From positions 18,448-82,447 of the forward strand of contig NZ_LDTF01000048.1 in NCBI RefSeq assembly GCF_001477495.1: DNA of 64,000 bases, written 5' to 3'. The stretch is from Sphingomonas yabuuchiae. GTDB lineage: Bacteria > Pseudomonadota > Alphaproteobacteria > Sphingomonadales > Sphingomonadaceae. Of the stretch, positions 25,850-34,981 are shown one piece after another (position 1 is the stretch's first letter; the number at the start of each line of letters is the position of its first letter). The notes beneath the pieces are model-generated. The model was not told the DNA's origin. It did no database searches and saw nothing but the letters and a program-made list of their open reading frames with translations. The position numbers and the translations under genes were made by a program.

Positions 25850-26680
25850 ATGAAGACGATCCGCTTGCCCGACGGCACAACTGTCCCCGCGCTTGGCCAA
25901 GGCACCTGGATGATGGCTGAGGATCGGCGAGTTCGATCAGAAGAAATCGCCGCCCTGCGCGGAGGTATCGATCTCGGTCTGACGCTGATCGATACGGCCG
26001 AAATGTATGCTGATGGCGAGTCCGAACGGCTCGTCGGAGAGGCGATTCAGGGCAAGCGGGATCAGGTCTTTCTTGTCAGCAAGGCCTATCCGCAAAATGC
26101 GTCGCACGATCGCCTGCCCCACGCCTGCGAGGCCAGTCTCGCGCGGCTCGGCACCGACCGGCTAGACCTTTATCTGCTGCATTGGCGGGGCAGCGTGCCA
26201 CTGGCTGAGACCGTCGAAGCGATGGAGCGACTGGTCGACGCGGGCAAGATTCTCCGTTGGGGCGTCAGCAATCTTGATGCCGATGATATGGAAGAGCTGG
26301 TCGCCAGCGGTGGCGAGGCATGCGCAACCGACCAGATTCTCTACAATCTGACCCGGCGCGGTCCCGAGCACGACTTGCTGCCCTGGCTTGCCGAACATGC
26401 AATCCCGACGATGGCGTACAGCCCCGTCGAGCAGGGCCGCCTCGTCGGCCATGCCGGGTTATGCTCCCTCGCAGACGAAATCGGTGCGACACCCGCCCAG
26501 CTAGCGTTGGCTTGGCTGTTGGCGCGCGACAACGTCATCGCCATTCCGAAGGCTGGCCGAGTTGCGCATGTGCGCGACAATCGAGCTGCGGCTGACCTGA
26601 CCCTCGATGCAGCCACCCTCGATCGTTTGGACGAGCTGTTCCCCCGCCCCAGGGGCCGGGTGCCGTTGGAGATGCTCTAG
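25850..26680 (+). CDS. Aldo/keto reductase
   Basis: 276 aa. The TIM-barrel NADPH enzyme has the AKR tetrad Asp48, Tyr53, Lys78 and His111, with IPKAGR near residue 230 for cofactor binding. Of the AKR5/YeaE-like type that reduces methylglyoxal and small aldehydes. It is divergent from dinB and shares a promoter region containing the LexA box, so it might be damage-induced, but that depends on whether the box also acts on this side. Its stop overlaps that of the convergent MBL gene by 4 bp. Confidence 0.9.
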   Translation: MKTIRLPDGTTVPALGQGTWMMAEDRRVRSEEIAALRGGIDLGLTLIDTAEMYADGESERLVGEAIQGKRDQVFLVSKAYPQNASHDRLPHACEASLARLGTDRLDLYLLHWRGSVPLAETVEAMERLVDAGKILRWGVSNLDADDMEELVASGGEACATDQILYNLTRRGPEHDLLPWLAEHAIPTMAYSPVEQGRLVGHAGLCSLADEIGATPAQLALAWLLARDNVIAIPKAGRVAHVRDNRAAADLTLDAATLDRLDELFPRPRGRVPLEML

Positions 26681-27657
26681 GCGAAGCGGTAAACACCGCC
26701 CGCTTCGGCCGCGACGAAGCGTTCGGGGGCGATACTCGCAGCACGCAATGCCGTGGCCAATTCCCCAACGGGCTCTTCGCGTGCCTCATCGGTCAGCTGG
26801 AACGTGCCCCAATGGATGCCGAGCGCTCGCCCCACCCCTACATCGTTGAGGATCCTCACGGCGTCGGCCGGGTCGACATGCTGGTCGGCCATGAACCACC
26901 GCGGCGCATAGGCACCGATCGGGATGAGGGCGAGGTCGGGAGGGCCCAGGCGATCGCGCACGTCGCCGAAGATGCGCCCATCGCCATAGCCGGTGTCGCC
27001 GACGAACCAGATCGAGCCCGCCCGGGTTTCCAGATAATGCCCGCTCCAAAGCGTCATGCGCGTGTCGCTCGGCCAGCGGTTCGACCAGTGATTAGCCGGG
27101 GTCAGCGTCGTCACGATGCCGCCGCCGAGGTCGAGCCGATCCCACCAGTCGCCGGTCATACACCGTGCTGCCGGTACCGCCGCCCGGACGACCGCGTCGT
27201 TGCCGAGCGGCATCGCCATCAGCGGATCGTGCGCGGCGTGGAGGCGCCGCAGCGTGTCGACATCGAGATGGTCGTAATGGGCGTGGCTCAGCAGCACGAC
27301 ATCGATCGGCGGCAGATCGTCGAACGCGATCCCCGGCGCGGTCACCCGCTTTGGCCCGACGCGGCGGAACGGGCTGGCGCGCTCCGACCAGACCGGGTCG
27401 GTAAGGATGTTCACCCCCGCCGCCTGGATCAGCAGCGAAGCATGGCCGACCATTGTCACACACAGGCCATCGATGCGCGCCTCAGGCTTGGCGGGCGTCA
27501 CCGGCAGCGACTTCGGCCATTTGGCAGCAGCCCCCGCCAGCTTCCAGCGCAGGATGGCGCTCAAGCCTCGATCGGTACTGGGCTGCCCCGGATTGAAGAA
27601 GCGCGTACCGTCGAAGTGATCGCTCGGCGGACCGTCATAATAGCGGTTGCGGGCCAT
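26677..27657 (-). CDS. MBL-fold metallo-hydrolase (UlaG/NAPE-PLD-like)
   Basis: 326 aa. The metal-binding SHAHYDHLD motif (HxHxDH) is intact, with downstream metal-site segments in PANHWSNR and VGDTGYGDG and a C-terminal IHWGTF. The N-terminal strand reads VGHASLLIQAAGVNILTDPVWS, as in UlaG/RomA/NAPE-PLD-like hydrolases that cleave phosphoester or lactone bonds. The substrate is unknown. It starts 2 bp after the stop of the SRAP gene on the same strand, so the two are one transcript. Confidence 0.88.
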   Translation of the reverse strand: MARNRYYDGPPSDHFDGTRFFNPGQPSTDRGLSAILRWKLAGAAAKWPKSLPVTPAKPEARIDGLCVTMVGHASLLIQAAGVNILTDPVWSERASPFRRVGPKRVTAPGIAFDDLPPIDVVLLSHAHYDHLDVDTLRRLHAAHDPLMAMPLGNDAVVRAAVPAARCMTGDWWDRLDLGGGIVTTLTPANHWSNRWPSDTRMTLWSGHYLETRAGSIWFVGDTGYGDGRIFGDVRDRLGPPDLALIPIGAYAPRWFMADQHVDPADAVRILNDVGVGRALGIHWGTFQLTDEAREEPVGELATALRAASIAPERFVAAEAGGVYRFA

Positions 27658-27659
27658 GG

Positions 27660-28286
27660 TCAGGCAACGCTCATCAGCTGCGAGGGATAGGCTGTCAGCA
27701 AGCTGAGCGCGTCCTCCACCGGGGCGGTCAGCCAGCGTTCCTGATCTTCGGCCAGCACGATGACCGGCATCGCCTTGGGGTGCCTGGGCGCCACCAGCGG
27801 ATTGGGTTCAGTGGTGCAGAAGGCATAGACCCGGTCATGATCCTGGTCGACCTTCCAAAGCCCGGCGAAGCACGGCACCGCCTGATCCTCGACGGAGAAC
27901 CACCAGTTGGTGTCGCTTGGCGCCTTCCGATCGGATGCTGCCTTGGGTTCGGAGAAGCGGGTGAATGGCACGAGACAACGATGTTCGGCCTTCATCAGCC
28001 AAGGCTTCCACATATTGCTCTGCATGTTCCGGGCGTTGGTCCACCATTCGTAGAGAAAGGGCAATTCCCCCTCGCGCGCCGGGCGCTTGCGCGGTTTGCG
28101 GGTCGGGAAGCCCCAACGCATTGTGCTGAGCACCCGTCGGCCCTCCTCGACACGAACGACATAGCCGGGTTTGCCGGGCGCCGCGTAATCCTTCTCGACC
28201 TCCAGCGTGTTGCTCGCATCGTCGACTGCAGCAAGCGCGTCGAAATAGGTCCGCGGATCGACCTTGATATTGTAAAGATTACACAT
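27660..28286 (-). CDS. SOS response-associated peptidase (SRAP, YedK/HMCES)
   Basis: 208 aa. The catalytic Cys is residue 2 (MCNLYN), which forms a covalent thiazolidine link to abasic sites in single-stranded DNA after Met1 removal. Supporting motifs: AAPGKPGYVV, WGFPTRK, NARNM...PWLMKAEHRCLVPFTRFSEP and HPKAMPVIL. The family protects abasic sites at stalled forks. It is 12 bp downstream of a zinc-ribbon protein and 2 bp upstream of the MBL gene; this three-gene unit diverges from imuA across a region with a LexA box. Confidence 0.92.
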   Translation of the reverse strand: MCNLYNIKVDPRTYFDALAAVDDASNTLEVEKDYAAPGKPGYVVRVEEGRRVLSTMRWGFPTRKPRKRPAREGELPFLYEWWTNARNMQSNMWKPWLMKAEHRCLVPFTRFSEPKAASDRKAPSDTNWWFSVEDQAVPCFAGLWKVDQDHDRVYAFCTTEPNPLVAPRHPKAMPVIVLAEDQERWLTAPVEDALSLLTAYPSQLMSVA

Positions 28287-28298
28287 TCGCTTGTTCGA

Positions 28299-28667
28299 TC
28301 ACGACCGGTAGCGCGAGACAAGCTTCTTCCACGTCGCGGCATCTGGATAGGGCAGAGCAGCGCCAGTGGGCGGGTCCCGCCCGATCACCACATGGGGACG
28401 CTGGGTGCGTCCTTCCGCCTGACATGTCGAGCAGCATAGCCGCCGCCCCACCAATCCGAGCGTGCCGTCCCAGCCTCGGCGGCAGAACAGCCACCATAGC
28501 GCAACGGCATCGAAGACGCGGACGTGACCGCATTTTGGACAGCTGAGGCGCAGCGTGCGCTTGTGCAGGGCACACTCCTCCAACGTGCGCAGACGCCGCC
28601 CGATATGATCGTGATCGGCCCCTGCCCCGCCTTCCTGGCTGCCCCTTTCACGACCCTCATCTGCCAC
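28299..28667 (-). CDS. Hypothetical zinc-ribbon protein
   Basis: 122 aa. Two CxxC knuckles, Cys43/Cys46 (CPKCGH) and Cys79/Cys82 (CSTC), predict one structural zinc. A Trp-rich middle (ALWWLFCRRGWDGTLGL) separates them. No family recognised. The position in front of the SRAP gene, and divergent from imuA across a 95-bp region with a LexA box, points to a DNA-damage role, by context only. The start is uncertain. Confidence 0.65.
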   Translation of the reverse strand: MADEGRERGSQEGGAGADHDHIGRRLRTLEECALHKRTLRLSCPKCGHVRVFDAVALWWLFCRRGWDGTLGLVGRRLCCSTCQAEGRTQRPHVVIGRDPPTGAALPYPDAATWKKLVSRYRS

Positions 28668-28732
28668 GACCCTGTCCCGTTCCGATTATCGATCCGCTTC
28701 CGCAACGCCTTGACCCGGCTGCGGAATCAACG

Positions 28733-28747
28733 GAACATATAGCGAAC
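28733..28747 (+). promoter_or_regulatory. LexA (SOS) box, imuA side
   Basis: GAAC-N7-GAAC on the plus strand, equivalent to GTTC-N7-GTTC, a perfect alphaproteobacterial LexA operator. It ends 15 bp before the imuA start at 28763 and lies 66 bp from the divergent zinc-ribbon gene, so it may control both sides. Confidence 0.8.
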
Positions 28748-28762
28748 ATATGAGTCGCAGCA

Positions 28763-29527
28763 ATGATGTCTTCTACCGCCCCACCCCTCGAAACATTGGC
28801 CCGCCTGCGGGGCGCCATAGGCGCTGTAGGCGGCGGTGAGGGTGCGGTCCTGCCTTTCGGCATCGAAGCGGTAGACACGCGATTGACGGGCGGCGGCCTG
28901 GCGCTCGGCGGTCTGCACGAGACGTCTTCGGCGACACCGACCCTTACGGATGATGCGGCTGCCACGCTGTTCGCGGTCGGGATTGCCGCGCGCGCAGCAG
29001 CGCTGAGCGGTCGCCGGGTGCTCTGGGCGCTCACCCGGTTCGATCTCTATGCGCCGGGTCTCGAACAGGCCGGCCTCAGCCCTGCCACGCTGTTCTTCGC
29101 CGAGGTACGTGAGGACAAGGACGTTCTGGCCGTCATGGAGGATGGCCTGCGCCATGGCGGGCTTGCAGCGGTGGTTGGCGAGGTAAAGCGCGCCGATATG
29201 GTCGCGACCCGGCGACTGCAGCTGGCGGCGATGACGGGAAATACCCCTGCCCTGCTTTCGCGCCGCTGGCGCCGACAGGGCACCTGCCCACTGACCGAGC
29301 TGTCGGCGGCGATGACACGGTGGCGGATCGCCTGCGCGCCCTCCGCGCCGCTCCCCGCCCCCGGGGTCGGCCGCCCGCGCTGGATGGTCGAGCTGGCACG
29401 CCAACGGGGTGGCCCGGGCTTCACGATGGAATTGGAGGCATGTGATGACACGGGTCGCCTCGCTCTACCTGCCGCATCTCGCGATCGAGCGACTGCGGCG
29501 GCTGGAGCGGCCGCGCGCGCTGCCTGA
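28763..29527 (+). CDS. imuA: ImuA, SOS-inducible RecA-like accessory protein
   Basis: 254 aa. The FGIEAVDTRLTGGGLALGGLHE segment followed by GRRVLWALTRFDLYAPGLEQAGL is typical of ImuA, a RecA/SulA-related protein required with ImuB and DnaE2 for damage-induced mutagenesis. A canonical Walker A lysine motif is not evident. ATG at 28763 or 28766. Its 3' end overlaps the imuB start by 83 bp in another frame. First gene of the mutasome operon, directly behind a LexA box. Confidence 0.88.
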   Translation: MMSSTAPPLETLARLRGAIGAVGGGEGAVLPFGIEAVDTRLTGGGLALGGLHETSSATPTLTDDAAATLFAVGIAARAAALSGRRVLWALTRFDLYAPGLEQAGLSPATLFFAEVREDKDVLAVMEDGLRHGGLAAVVGEVKRADMVATRRLQLAAMTGNTPALLSRRWRRQGTCPLTELSAAMTRWRIACAPSAPLPAPGVGRPRWMVELARQRGGPGFTMELEACDDTGRLALPAASRDRATAAAGAAARAA

Positions 29528-31226
29528 GCCGAGGCCCGCGCCCATACTGCCGGTCGACGACGACCCCGGTGCCTGCTCGGTGCCACGGGGCGGCGGCTGG
29601 CGTCCCGGTGCGCGCTGGGCGCAGCAAGGCGCTGCGCGTGGGGCGGTCGAGGAGCAGGTAGCGGCGCTGCCGCTGCATCAGCGACCGCCGATGCGCGAGT
29701 TGGGCCGCCGGTCCGAGGCAGCGGATCACCCCTTCAAGCGACTGGTCGCAACGGACCAGCGTCAACCCACGGCGGCGTCTGTGACGCACCTCGTGCCGAT
29801 GGTGCTGGCCGAGCAGCTCGGGCAGCGACAGGTCATCGCCGCCGCTTGCCCGTCGGCGATGACGCTCGGACTGACCCCGGGCATGGCAGTGACGCAGGCA
29901 CGGGCGCTGATCCCGGATCTCGACATCCGACCCGCCGACCGGGCGGCAGATGCCGCGTTGCTGGCGGATCTGGCACTGCATGCCGTGCGTCACTGGACCC
30001 CGACCGCCGCGGTCAGCGGATCGGACGGGCTTTGGCTGGACCTGAGTGGCGTCGCGCATCTGCATGGCGGCGAGGCGCGCTTCTGCCAGCGACTGGTCCG
30101 GTTCTGCCGACGTTTCGGCCTGACCGCACGGGTCACGATCGCCTCCACGCCGGGCGCAGCTCATGCGCTCGCCCGTTTCGGTCGCGATGCCATCCTGCTG
30201 GTTCCCGGCGGACAAGAGGCGCAGGCTCTAGCCCCCTTACCTCCTGCCGCACTCCGCCTGACCCCGGAAGCAACAGTGGCGGCGAACCGGTTTGGGCTCG
30301 ACCGGATCGCCGATCTCCTGCCGCTGCCACGCGGGCCGCTCGCCCGGCGGCTAGGCGTGGCGAGTGTCCGCCGCCTCGACGAGGCACTGGGGCGTGTCCC
30401 CGAACCGATCGTGCCGGTCGTGCCCGAGGAGACGCCGGTCGCAAAGCGCCGGCTGCTCGAGCCGATCGGCACCGCTGAGGCGATCGAGCAGGTGATCGCC
30501 GACCTGCTCGCCGACATGATGCTGGTGTTGCAGGCGCGCGGGCGCGGTGTGCGCACATTGGTGCTGCTGCTCGACCGGATCGACGGCAGCGTGCAGCGGC
30601 TCGCGATCGGCACCGCGCGCGCGACCCGCGATGTCGTGCATCTCGCCCGCCTCTTCCACCTGCGCATCGAGCGGATCGATCCGGGTGACGGGATCGAGAC
30701 GATGCGCCTCGCCGCGACGCGGATCGATCCGCTGGGTGCTACCGCGGTAGCGGGCGACCTGACCGGCGAGGCGGCGGTGCCCGACGTCGCGACGCTTGTC
30801 GACCAGATCGCCGGCCGGGTGGGCGAGGCGGCGCTGTTCACCGCCGCGCCAGTCGAGAGCGACGTGCCCGAACGCGCGGTACGCCGCGCGCCGCCGCTCG
30901 CCGCGCCGACTGGCTGGCCGACCTGGCGCCGGCCGGTACGGCTGCTCAGCCGGCCCGAGCCGCTGACCGGCGTGCTCGCCCTCCTCCCCGACGCACCGCC
31001 GCGCCGCTTCATCTGGCGCGGGCAGGTCCATGCGGTGGTGGCCGGAGATGGTCCGGAGCGCATCCATGGCGAATGGTGGCGGCGCGACGGCGAGGTCTGG
31101 GCGGTGCGCGACTATTTCCGGGTCGAGGACGACACGGGCGCACGCTTCTGGTTGTTTCGCCGCGGCGACGGGGTCGATGCCGCAACCGGCGATCTCAGCT
31201 GGTACCTCCACGGGCTATTCGGCTGA
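29445..31226 (+). CDS. imuB: ImuB, inactive Y-family polymerase
   Basis: 593 aa. The sequence begins [17 protein letters not shown], where active Y-family enzymes have DxD, and the second catalytic motif reads [13 protein letters not shown] instead of SLDE, so the polymerase is catalytically dead as expected for ImuB. ImuB links DnaE2 to the beta clamp. A low-complexity insert (about 35-115: [23 protein letters not shown] and onward) separates the first motif from the [22 protein letters not shown] segment. The start at ATG 29445 has GGAGG upstream. Confidence 0.9.
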   Translation: MTRVASLYLPHLAIERLRRLERPRALPEPRPAPILPVDDDPGACSVPRGGGWRPGARWAQQGAARGAVEEQVAALPLHQRPPMRELGRRSEAADHPFKRLVATDQRQPTAASVTHLVPMVLAEQLGQRQVIAAACPSAMTLGLTPGMAVTQARALIPDLDIRPADRAADAALLADLALHAVRHWTPTAAVSGSDGLWLDLSGVAHLHGGEARFCQRLVRFCRRFGLTARVTIASTPGAAHALARFGRDAILLVPGGQEAQALAPLPPAALRLTPEATVAANRFGLDRIADLLPLPRGPLARRLGVASVRRLDEALGRVPEPIVPVVPEETPVAKRRLLEPIGTAEAIEQVIADLLADMMLVLQARGRGVRTLVLLLDRIDGSVQRLAIGTARATRDVVHLARLFHLRIERIDPGDGIETMRLAATRIDPLGATAVAGDLTGEAAVPDVATLVDQIAGRVGEAALFTAAPVESDVPERAVRRAPPLAAPTGWPTWRRPVRLLSRPEPLTGVLALLPDAPPRRFIWRGQVHAVVAGDGPERIHGEWWRRDGEVWAVRDYFRVEDDTGARFWLFRRGDGVDAATGDLSWYLHGLFG

Positions 31227-34200
31227 TGGCGGCCCCCACCACGACCTATGTCGAGCTTCAGGTGACGAGCCATTTCTCGTTCCTGCGCGGTGCTTCGTCG
31301 CCCGACGAGCTGTTCGCCGCTGCCGGGCTGCAAGGCCATACCGCGCTCGGCATCGTCGACCGGGGCAGCGTCGCCGGTCTGGTGCGCGCCTGGGAGGCCC
31401 AGAAGGCCACGGCCGTGCGAATGATCGCCGGTGCGCGCGTCGATCTCGACGATGGGCGGGCGCTGCTGCTCTATCCGACCGACAAGACAGCATGGTCGCG
31501 GCTGACCCGGCTACTGACGTTGGGCAAGTCGCGTGCTGGCAAGGGCGGTTGCACGCTCGGCTGGAGCGATGTCGTTGCGTGGAACAAGGGGCTGATTGCG
31601 GTTCTGCTGCCAGGCGAGGCGGATGCGGCGACCGCTGCGTATCTAGAAGAGCTGCGCACAACCTTCGGCGCGCGCGGTTATTGCGGCCTCGCCTTCCGCC
31701 GCCGACCCGACGATGCATTGCGGCTGCACGACCTCGCCGCGCTCGCCGGCGAGGCAGGCGTCCGCGCCGTCGCACTCGGCGACATCCTCTACCATACCCC
31801 GCAGGCTCGGTTGTTGCAGGACGTCGTCACCGCGATCCGCGAGAAGTGCACGGTCGACACGCTCGGCTACCGGCGCGAGCGGCATGCCGACAGGCACCTT
31901 AAATCGCCAGCCGAGATGGAGCGGCGCTTTGCCGCCTTCCCAGATGCGATCGCCGCCACCGCCGCGATCGCGCGCGCCTGCACCTTCGACCTTGGCGAAC
32001 TCAGCTACCAATATCCGCAGGAGCGGGTAGTCGAGGGGCTGACCGCGCAGGATGCGCTCGAACAATTGACCGAGACCGCCGCGGCGCGGATGTTCCCCGA
32101 CGGACTTCCGAAAGCCTATCGCGACCAGATCGCGCACGAGCTCAGGCTGATCGGCGAACTGGGTTACGCGCCCTATTTCCTCACCGTAAACAGCATCGTC
32201 GCGGAGAGCCGCAGGCGCGGTATCCTCTGTCAGGGGCGCGGCTCCGCCGCCAACAGCTGCGTCTGCTTCGTGCTCGGCATCACCAGCATCGACCCCATCA
32301 AGCACGAGCTGCTCTTCGAGCGCTTCGTCTCAGGCGAACGCCGCGAACCGCCCGACATCGACGTCGACTTCGAGCATAAGCGGCGCGAAGAGATCATCCA
32401 ATGGATTTATGACACCTATGGGCGCAACCATGCCGCGCTGACCGCCGTCGTCACCCGCTACCGCGCGCGCGGCGCGGTGCGCGAGGTCGGCAAGGCCCTG
32501 GGCCTGCCCGAGGATCTGACCAAGGCGCTCGCCGGCCTCATCTGGGGGTGGAGCCAGGAAGGCGTCGGCGAGAAACAAGTCACCCAGCTCGGCCTCAACA
32601 TGAACGACCGGCGATTGCGCCTCGCGCTGGAACTGTCGCGCCAGCTCATCGGCGTGCCGCGTCACCTGTCACAACATCCCGGCGGCTTCGTCCTCACCCA
32701 TGACCGGCTCGATGATCTTGTGCCCATCGAGCCCGCCGCGATGGTCGACCGGCAGGTGATCGAATGGGACAAGGACGATATCGACGCGCTGAAGTTCATG
32801 AAGGTCGATGTGCTCGGCCTCGGGATGCTCGGCTGCATGAACCGCGCCTTCAACCTGCTCGAGGAGGCCAAAGGCGTCCGCGTCGGCATGGCCGACCTGC
32901 AGGACGATGACCCGGACGTCTATGCGATGATCCAGAAGGCCGACACGCTCGGCACCTTCCAGATCGAGTCCAGAGCGCAGATGAGCATGCTGCCGCGCAT
33001 GAAGCCGGCGCGTTTCTACGACCTCGTCATCGAGGTCGCGATTGTGCGGCCGGGGCCGATCCAGGGCGACATGGTCCACCCCTATCTGCGCCGCCGCGAG
33101 GGGCGTGAGAAGCCCGACTATCCACGCCCCGAATTACGCGCGGTGCTGGAGAAGACGCTGGGCGTGCCGCTGTTCCAGGAACAGGCGATGAAGGTCGCGA
33201 TCGTCGGTGCAGGCTTCACTGCGGTCGAGGCGGACCAGCTCCGCCGCGCCATGGCGACGTTCAAGTTCACCGGCGGGGTCAGCCACTTCTACGACAAGCT
33301 GGTCGAGGGCATGGTGTCGCGCGGCTACCCCCGCGACTTCGCCGAACGGACCTTCAAGCAGATCGAGGGTTTCGGCTCCTACGGTTTCCCCGAGAGCCAC
33401 GCCGCCAGCTTCGCCAAGATCGCCTATGCCAGTTGCTGGATGAAGCATCATCATCCCGACGTGTTTTGCGCGGCGCTGCTCAACGCCCAGCCGATGGGCT
33501 TCTACGCGCCCGCCCAGGTCGTCCGCGACGCGCGTGAGCACGGCGTCGAGGTAAGGCCGGCCTGCATCAACGCCAGCCGTTGGGACTGTACGCTAGAACC
33601 GACACGCGGCCGCTATCTCGCCGTGCGGCTCGGACTGCGCCAGGTGCGCGGCCTTGCCAATGCGCATGGTGCGGCGATCGTCGCGGCGCGGGGGGACGCA
33701 CCTTTCCAGTCGGTCGAAGAGGTGTGGCGGCGTGCGGGCGTGCCCCGTGCAGCGGTCGAGCGACTGGCCGAAGCGGATGCCTTCCATGCGCTGCGCGAGG
33801 ATCGCCGTCAGGGGTTATGGAAGGTGAAGGGCTTGGGCGAGGCCCCCCTCCCCCTGTTCGCCGCCGCCGATGCGCGCGAAGCCTCGTTCAGCCCGGAGGG
33901 GCTGGAGCCGGACGTACCCTTACGCCCACTGACCGAGGGCCGAGAGGTAGTGGAGGATTACCGCGCGCTGCAATTGTCGCTGCGCGCCCACCCCCTAGCC
34001 TTCCTGCGGCAGGATCTCACCCGCCGCGGCATCGTCCGCTGCGCCGACCTTGCCCACATCAAGGACGGCCGCCACGTCGAGGTCGCCGGGATCATCCTCG
34101 TCCGCCAGAAACCCGGCAGCGCCAAGGGCGTGCTATTCATCACGATCGAGGACGAGACCGGCATCGCCAACGGCATCCTCTGGCCCGATCGGTTCGAGGC

Positions 34201-34501
34201 GCAGCGCCGCACCGTCATGTCGGCGGCGATGATCGGGATGAAGGGCCGGGTCCAGCGCGAAGGGCTTGTCATCCATGTCATCTGTGACCGGATCATCGAC
34301 CATGGCGGGCTGCTCGCCCAAGTCGGACAGATGGACTTCCCTCATGCGACCGGCCGGGGAGACGGTGCGCGCCATGCCGGGTCGCCCGACCGGGGCGATG
34401 CCGGCTGGCGACCGGGCCCGCGCGACAGCTACTGGCCACCGCACGCTAATGGCCAGGATCCCGAGCAGGTGGTGCGGATCAAGTCGCGCGACTTCCACTG
34501 A
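31226..34501 (+). CDS. dnaE2: Error-prone DNA polymerase DnaE2 (ImuC)
   Basis: 1091 aa C-family polymerase, shorter than replicative DnaE (about 1160) and lacking its tail. The PHP domain begins [22 protein letters not shown]; the palm motifs [17 protein letters not shown] and [17 protein letters not shown] are intact, followed by the helix-hairpin-helix and the OB domain (about 990-1060). DnaE2 does damage-induced translesion synthesis with ImuA and ImuB. The ATG at 31226 shares its A with the imuB stop (TGATG), so the two are coupled. Confidence 0.94.
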   Translation: MAAPTTTYVELQVTSHFSFLRGASSPDELFAAAGLQGHTALGIVDRGSVAGLVRAWEAQKATAVRMIAGARVDLDDGRALLLYPTDKTAWSRLTRLLTLGKSRAGKGGCTLGWSDVVAWNKGLIAVLLPGEADAATAAYLEELRTTFGARGYCGLAFRRRPDDALRLHDLAALAGEAGVRAVALGDILYHTPQARLLQDVVTAIREKCTVDTLGYRRERHADRHLKSPAEMERRFAAFPDAIAATAAIARACTFDLGELSYQYPQERVVEGLTAQDALEQLTETAAARMFPDGLPKAYRDQIAHELRLIGELGYAPYFLTVNSIVAESRRRGILCQGRGSAANSCVCFVLGITSIDPIKHELLFERFVSGERREPPDIDVDFEHKRREEIIQWIYDTYGRNHAALTAVVTRYRARGAVREVGKALGLPEDLTKALAGLIWGWSQEGVGEKQVTQLGLNMNDRRLRLALELSRQLIGVPRHLSQHPGGFVLTHDRLDDLVPIEPAAMVDRQVIEWDKDDIDALKFMKVDVLGLGMLGCMNRAFNLLEEAKGVRVGMADLQDDDPDVYAMIQKADTLGTFQIESRAQMSMLPRMKPARFYDLVIEVAIVRPGPIQGDMVHPYLRRREGREKPDYPRPELRAVLEKTLGVPLFQEQAMKVAIVGAGFTAVEADQLRRAMATFKFTGGVSHFYDKLVEGMVSRGYPRDFAERTFKQIEGFGSYGFPESHAASFAKIAYASCWMKHHHPDVFCAALLNAQPMGFYAPAQVVRDAREHGVEVRPACINASRWDCTLEPTRGRYLAVRLGLRQVRGLANAHGAAIVAARGDAPFQSVEEVWRRAGVPRAAVERLAEADAFHALREDRRQGLWKVKGLGEAPLPLFAAADAREASFSPEGLEPDVPLRPLTEGREVVEDYRALQLSLRAHPLAFLRQDLTRRGIVRCADLAHIKDGRHVEVAGIILVRQKPGSAKGVLFITIEDETGIANGILWPDRFEAQRRTVMSAAMIGMKGRVQREGLVIHVICDRIIDHGGLLAQVGQMDFPHATGRGDGARHAGSPDRGDAGWRPGPRDSYWPPHANGQDPEQVVRIKSRDFH

Positions 34502-34507
34502 CCCACC

Positions 34508-34774
34508 ATGTCGCGCCATCAGCGGATCATCATAGACTTGTCGCTCCACATCCTGCGCGGGGCCGCCGCGCGGTCGGGCAAGGGCAAGGTCGACACCATA
34601 GAGGTGCGGCTCGCGCTTCGCTGCCTGATCGCGCATTGTCCGGAGCGCTGGCCGCTCGACATGTTCTGGAACTCCGCCGGAACCGATCACGACATTGGAC
34701 GCGCCCAGGGCTGCACCGCGGCGCTGAATGGGATCGTGAGACAACTTGGATTGAGTGGGTCAGACCAGCTTTGA
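34508..34774 (+). CDS. Small hypothetical protein behind dnaE2
   Basis: 88 aa, predicted helical, with HQRIIIDLSLHILRGAAARSGKGKVDTIEVRLALRCL at the start and a Trp-containing middle (CPERWPLDMFWNS). No family recognised. It starts 6 bp after the dnaE2 stop and keeps the GC pattern of the host, so it is probably the last gene of the mutasome operon. It lies directly next to the integrated element. Confidence 0.6.
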   Translation: MSRHQRIIIDLSLHILRGAAARSGKGKVDTIEVRLALRCLIAHCPERWPLDMFWNSAGTDHDIGRAQGCTAALNGIVRQLGLSGSDQL

Positions 34775-34943
34775 GTCAGCAAATAAGCCTGACGCGGCAA
34801 ATTCTACAGAATTTAGGCTGCATTTAAATATATTTGTCGCATCTATATTCGGCTGTAATATCTAGCTCACAAAATCAAAAAGTACATCCGCATTTCCCTC
34901 AGAAAAGGAAGAACTCTTCTCGATATTTTTTATGTCATATTTG

Positions 34944-34973
34944 GGCGGTGAGGGTGTATTAACCCCCACCGCC
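34944..34973. repeat. Strong hairpin beside the rep gene
   Basis: A 12-bp stem with a single A-C mismatch (34944-34955 with 34962-34973) and a six-base loop GTATTA. It starts 8 bp past the stop of the rep gene. Neither strand has a T-run after the stem, so it is an imperfect intrinsic terminator. A stem-loop next to a rolling-circle Rep may instead be an origin or nick site. See the findings. Confidence 0.6.
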
Positions 34974-34981
34974 ACAAAACA

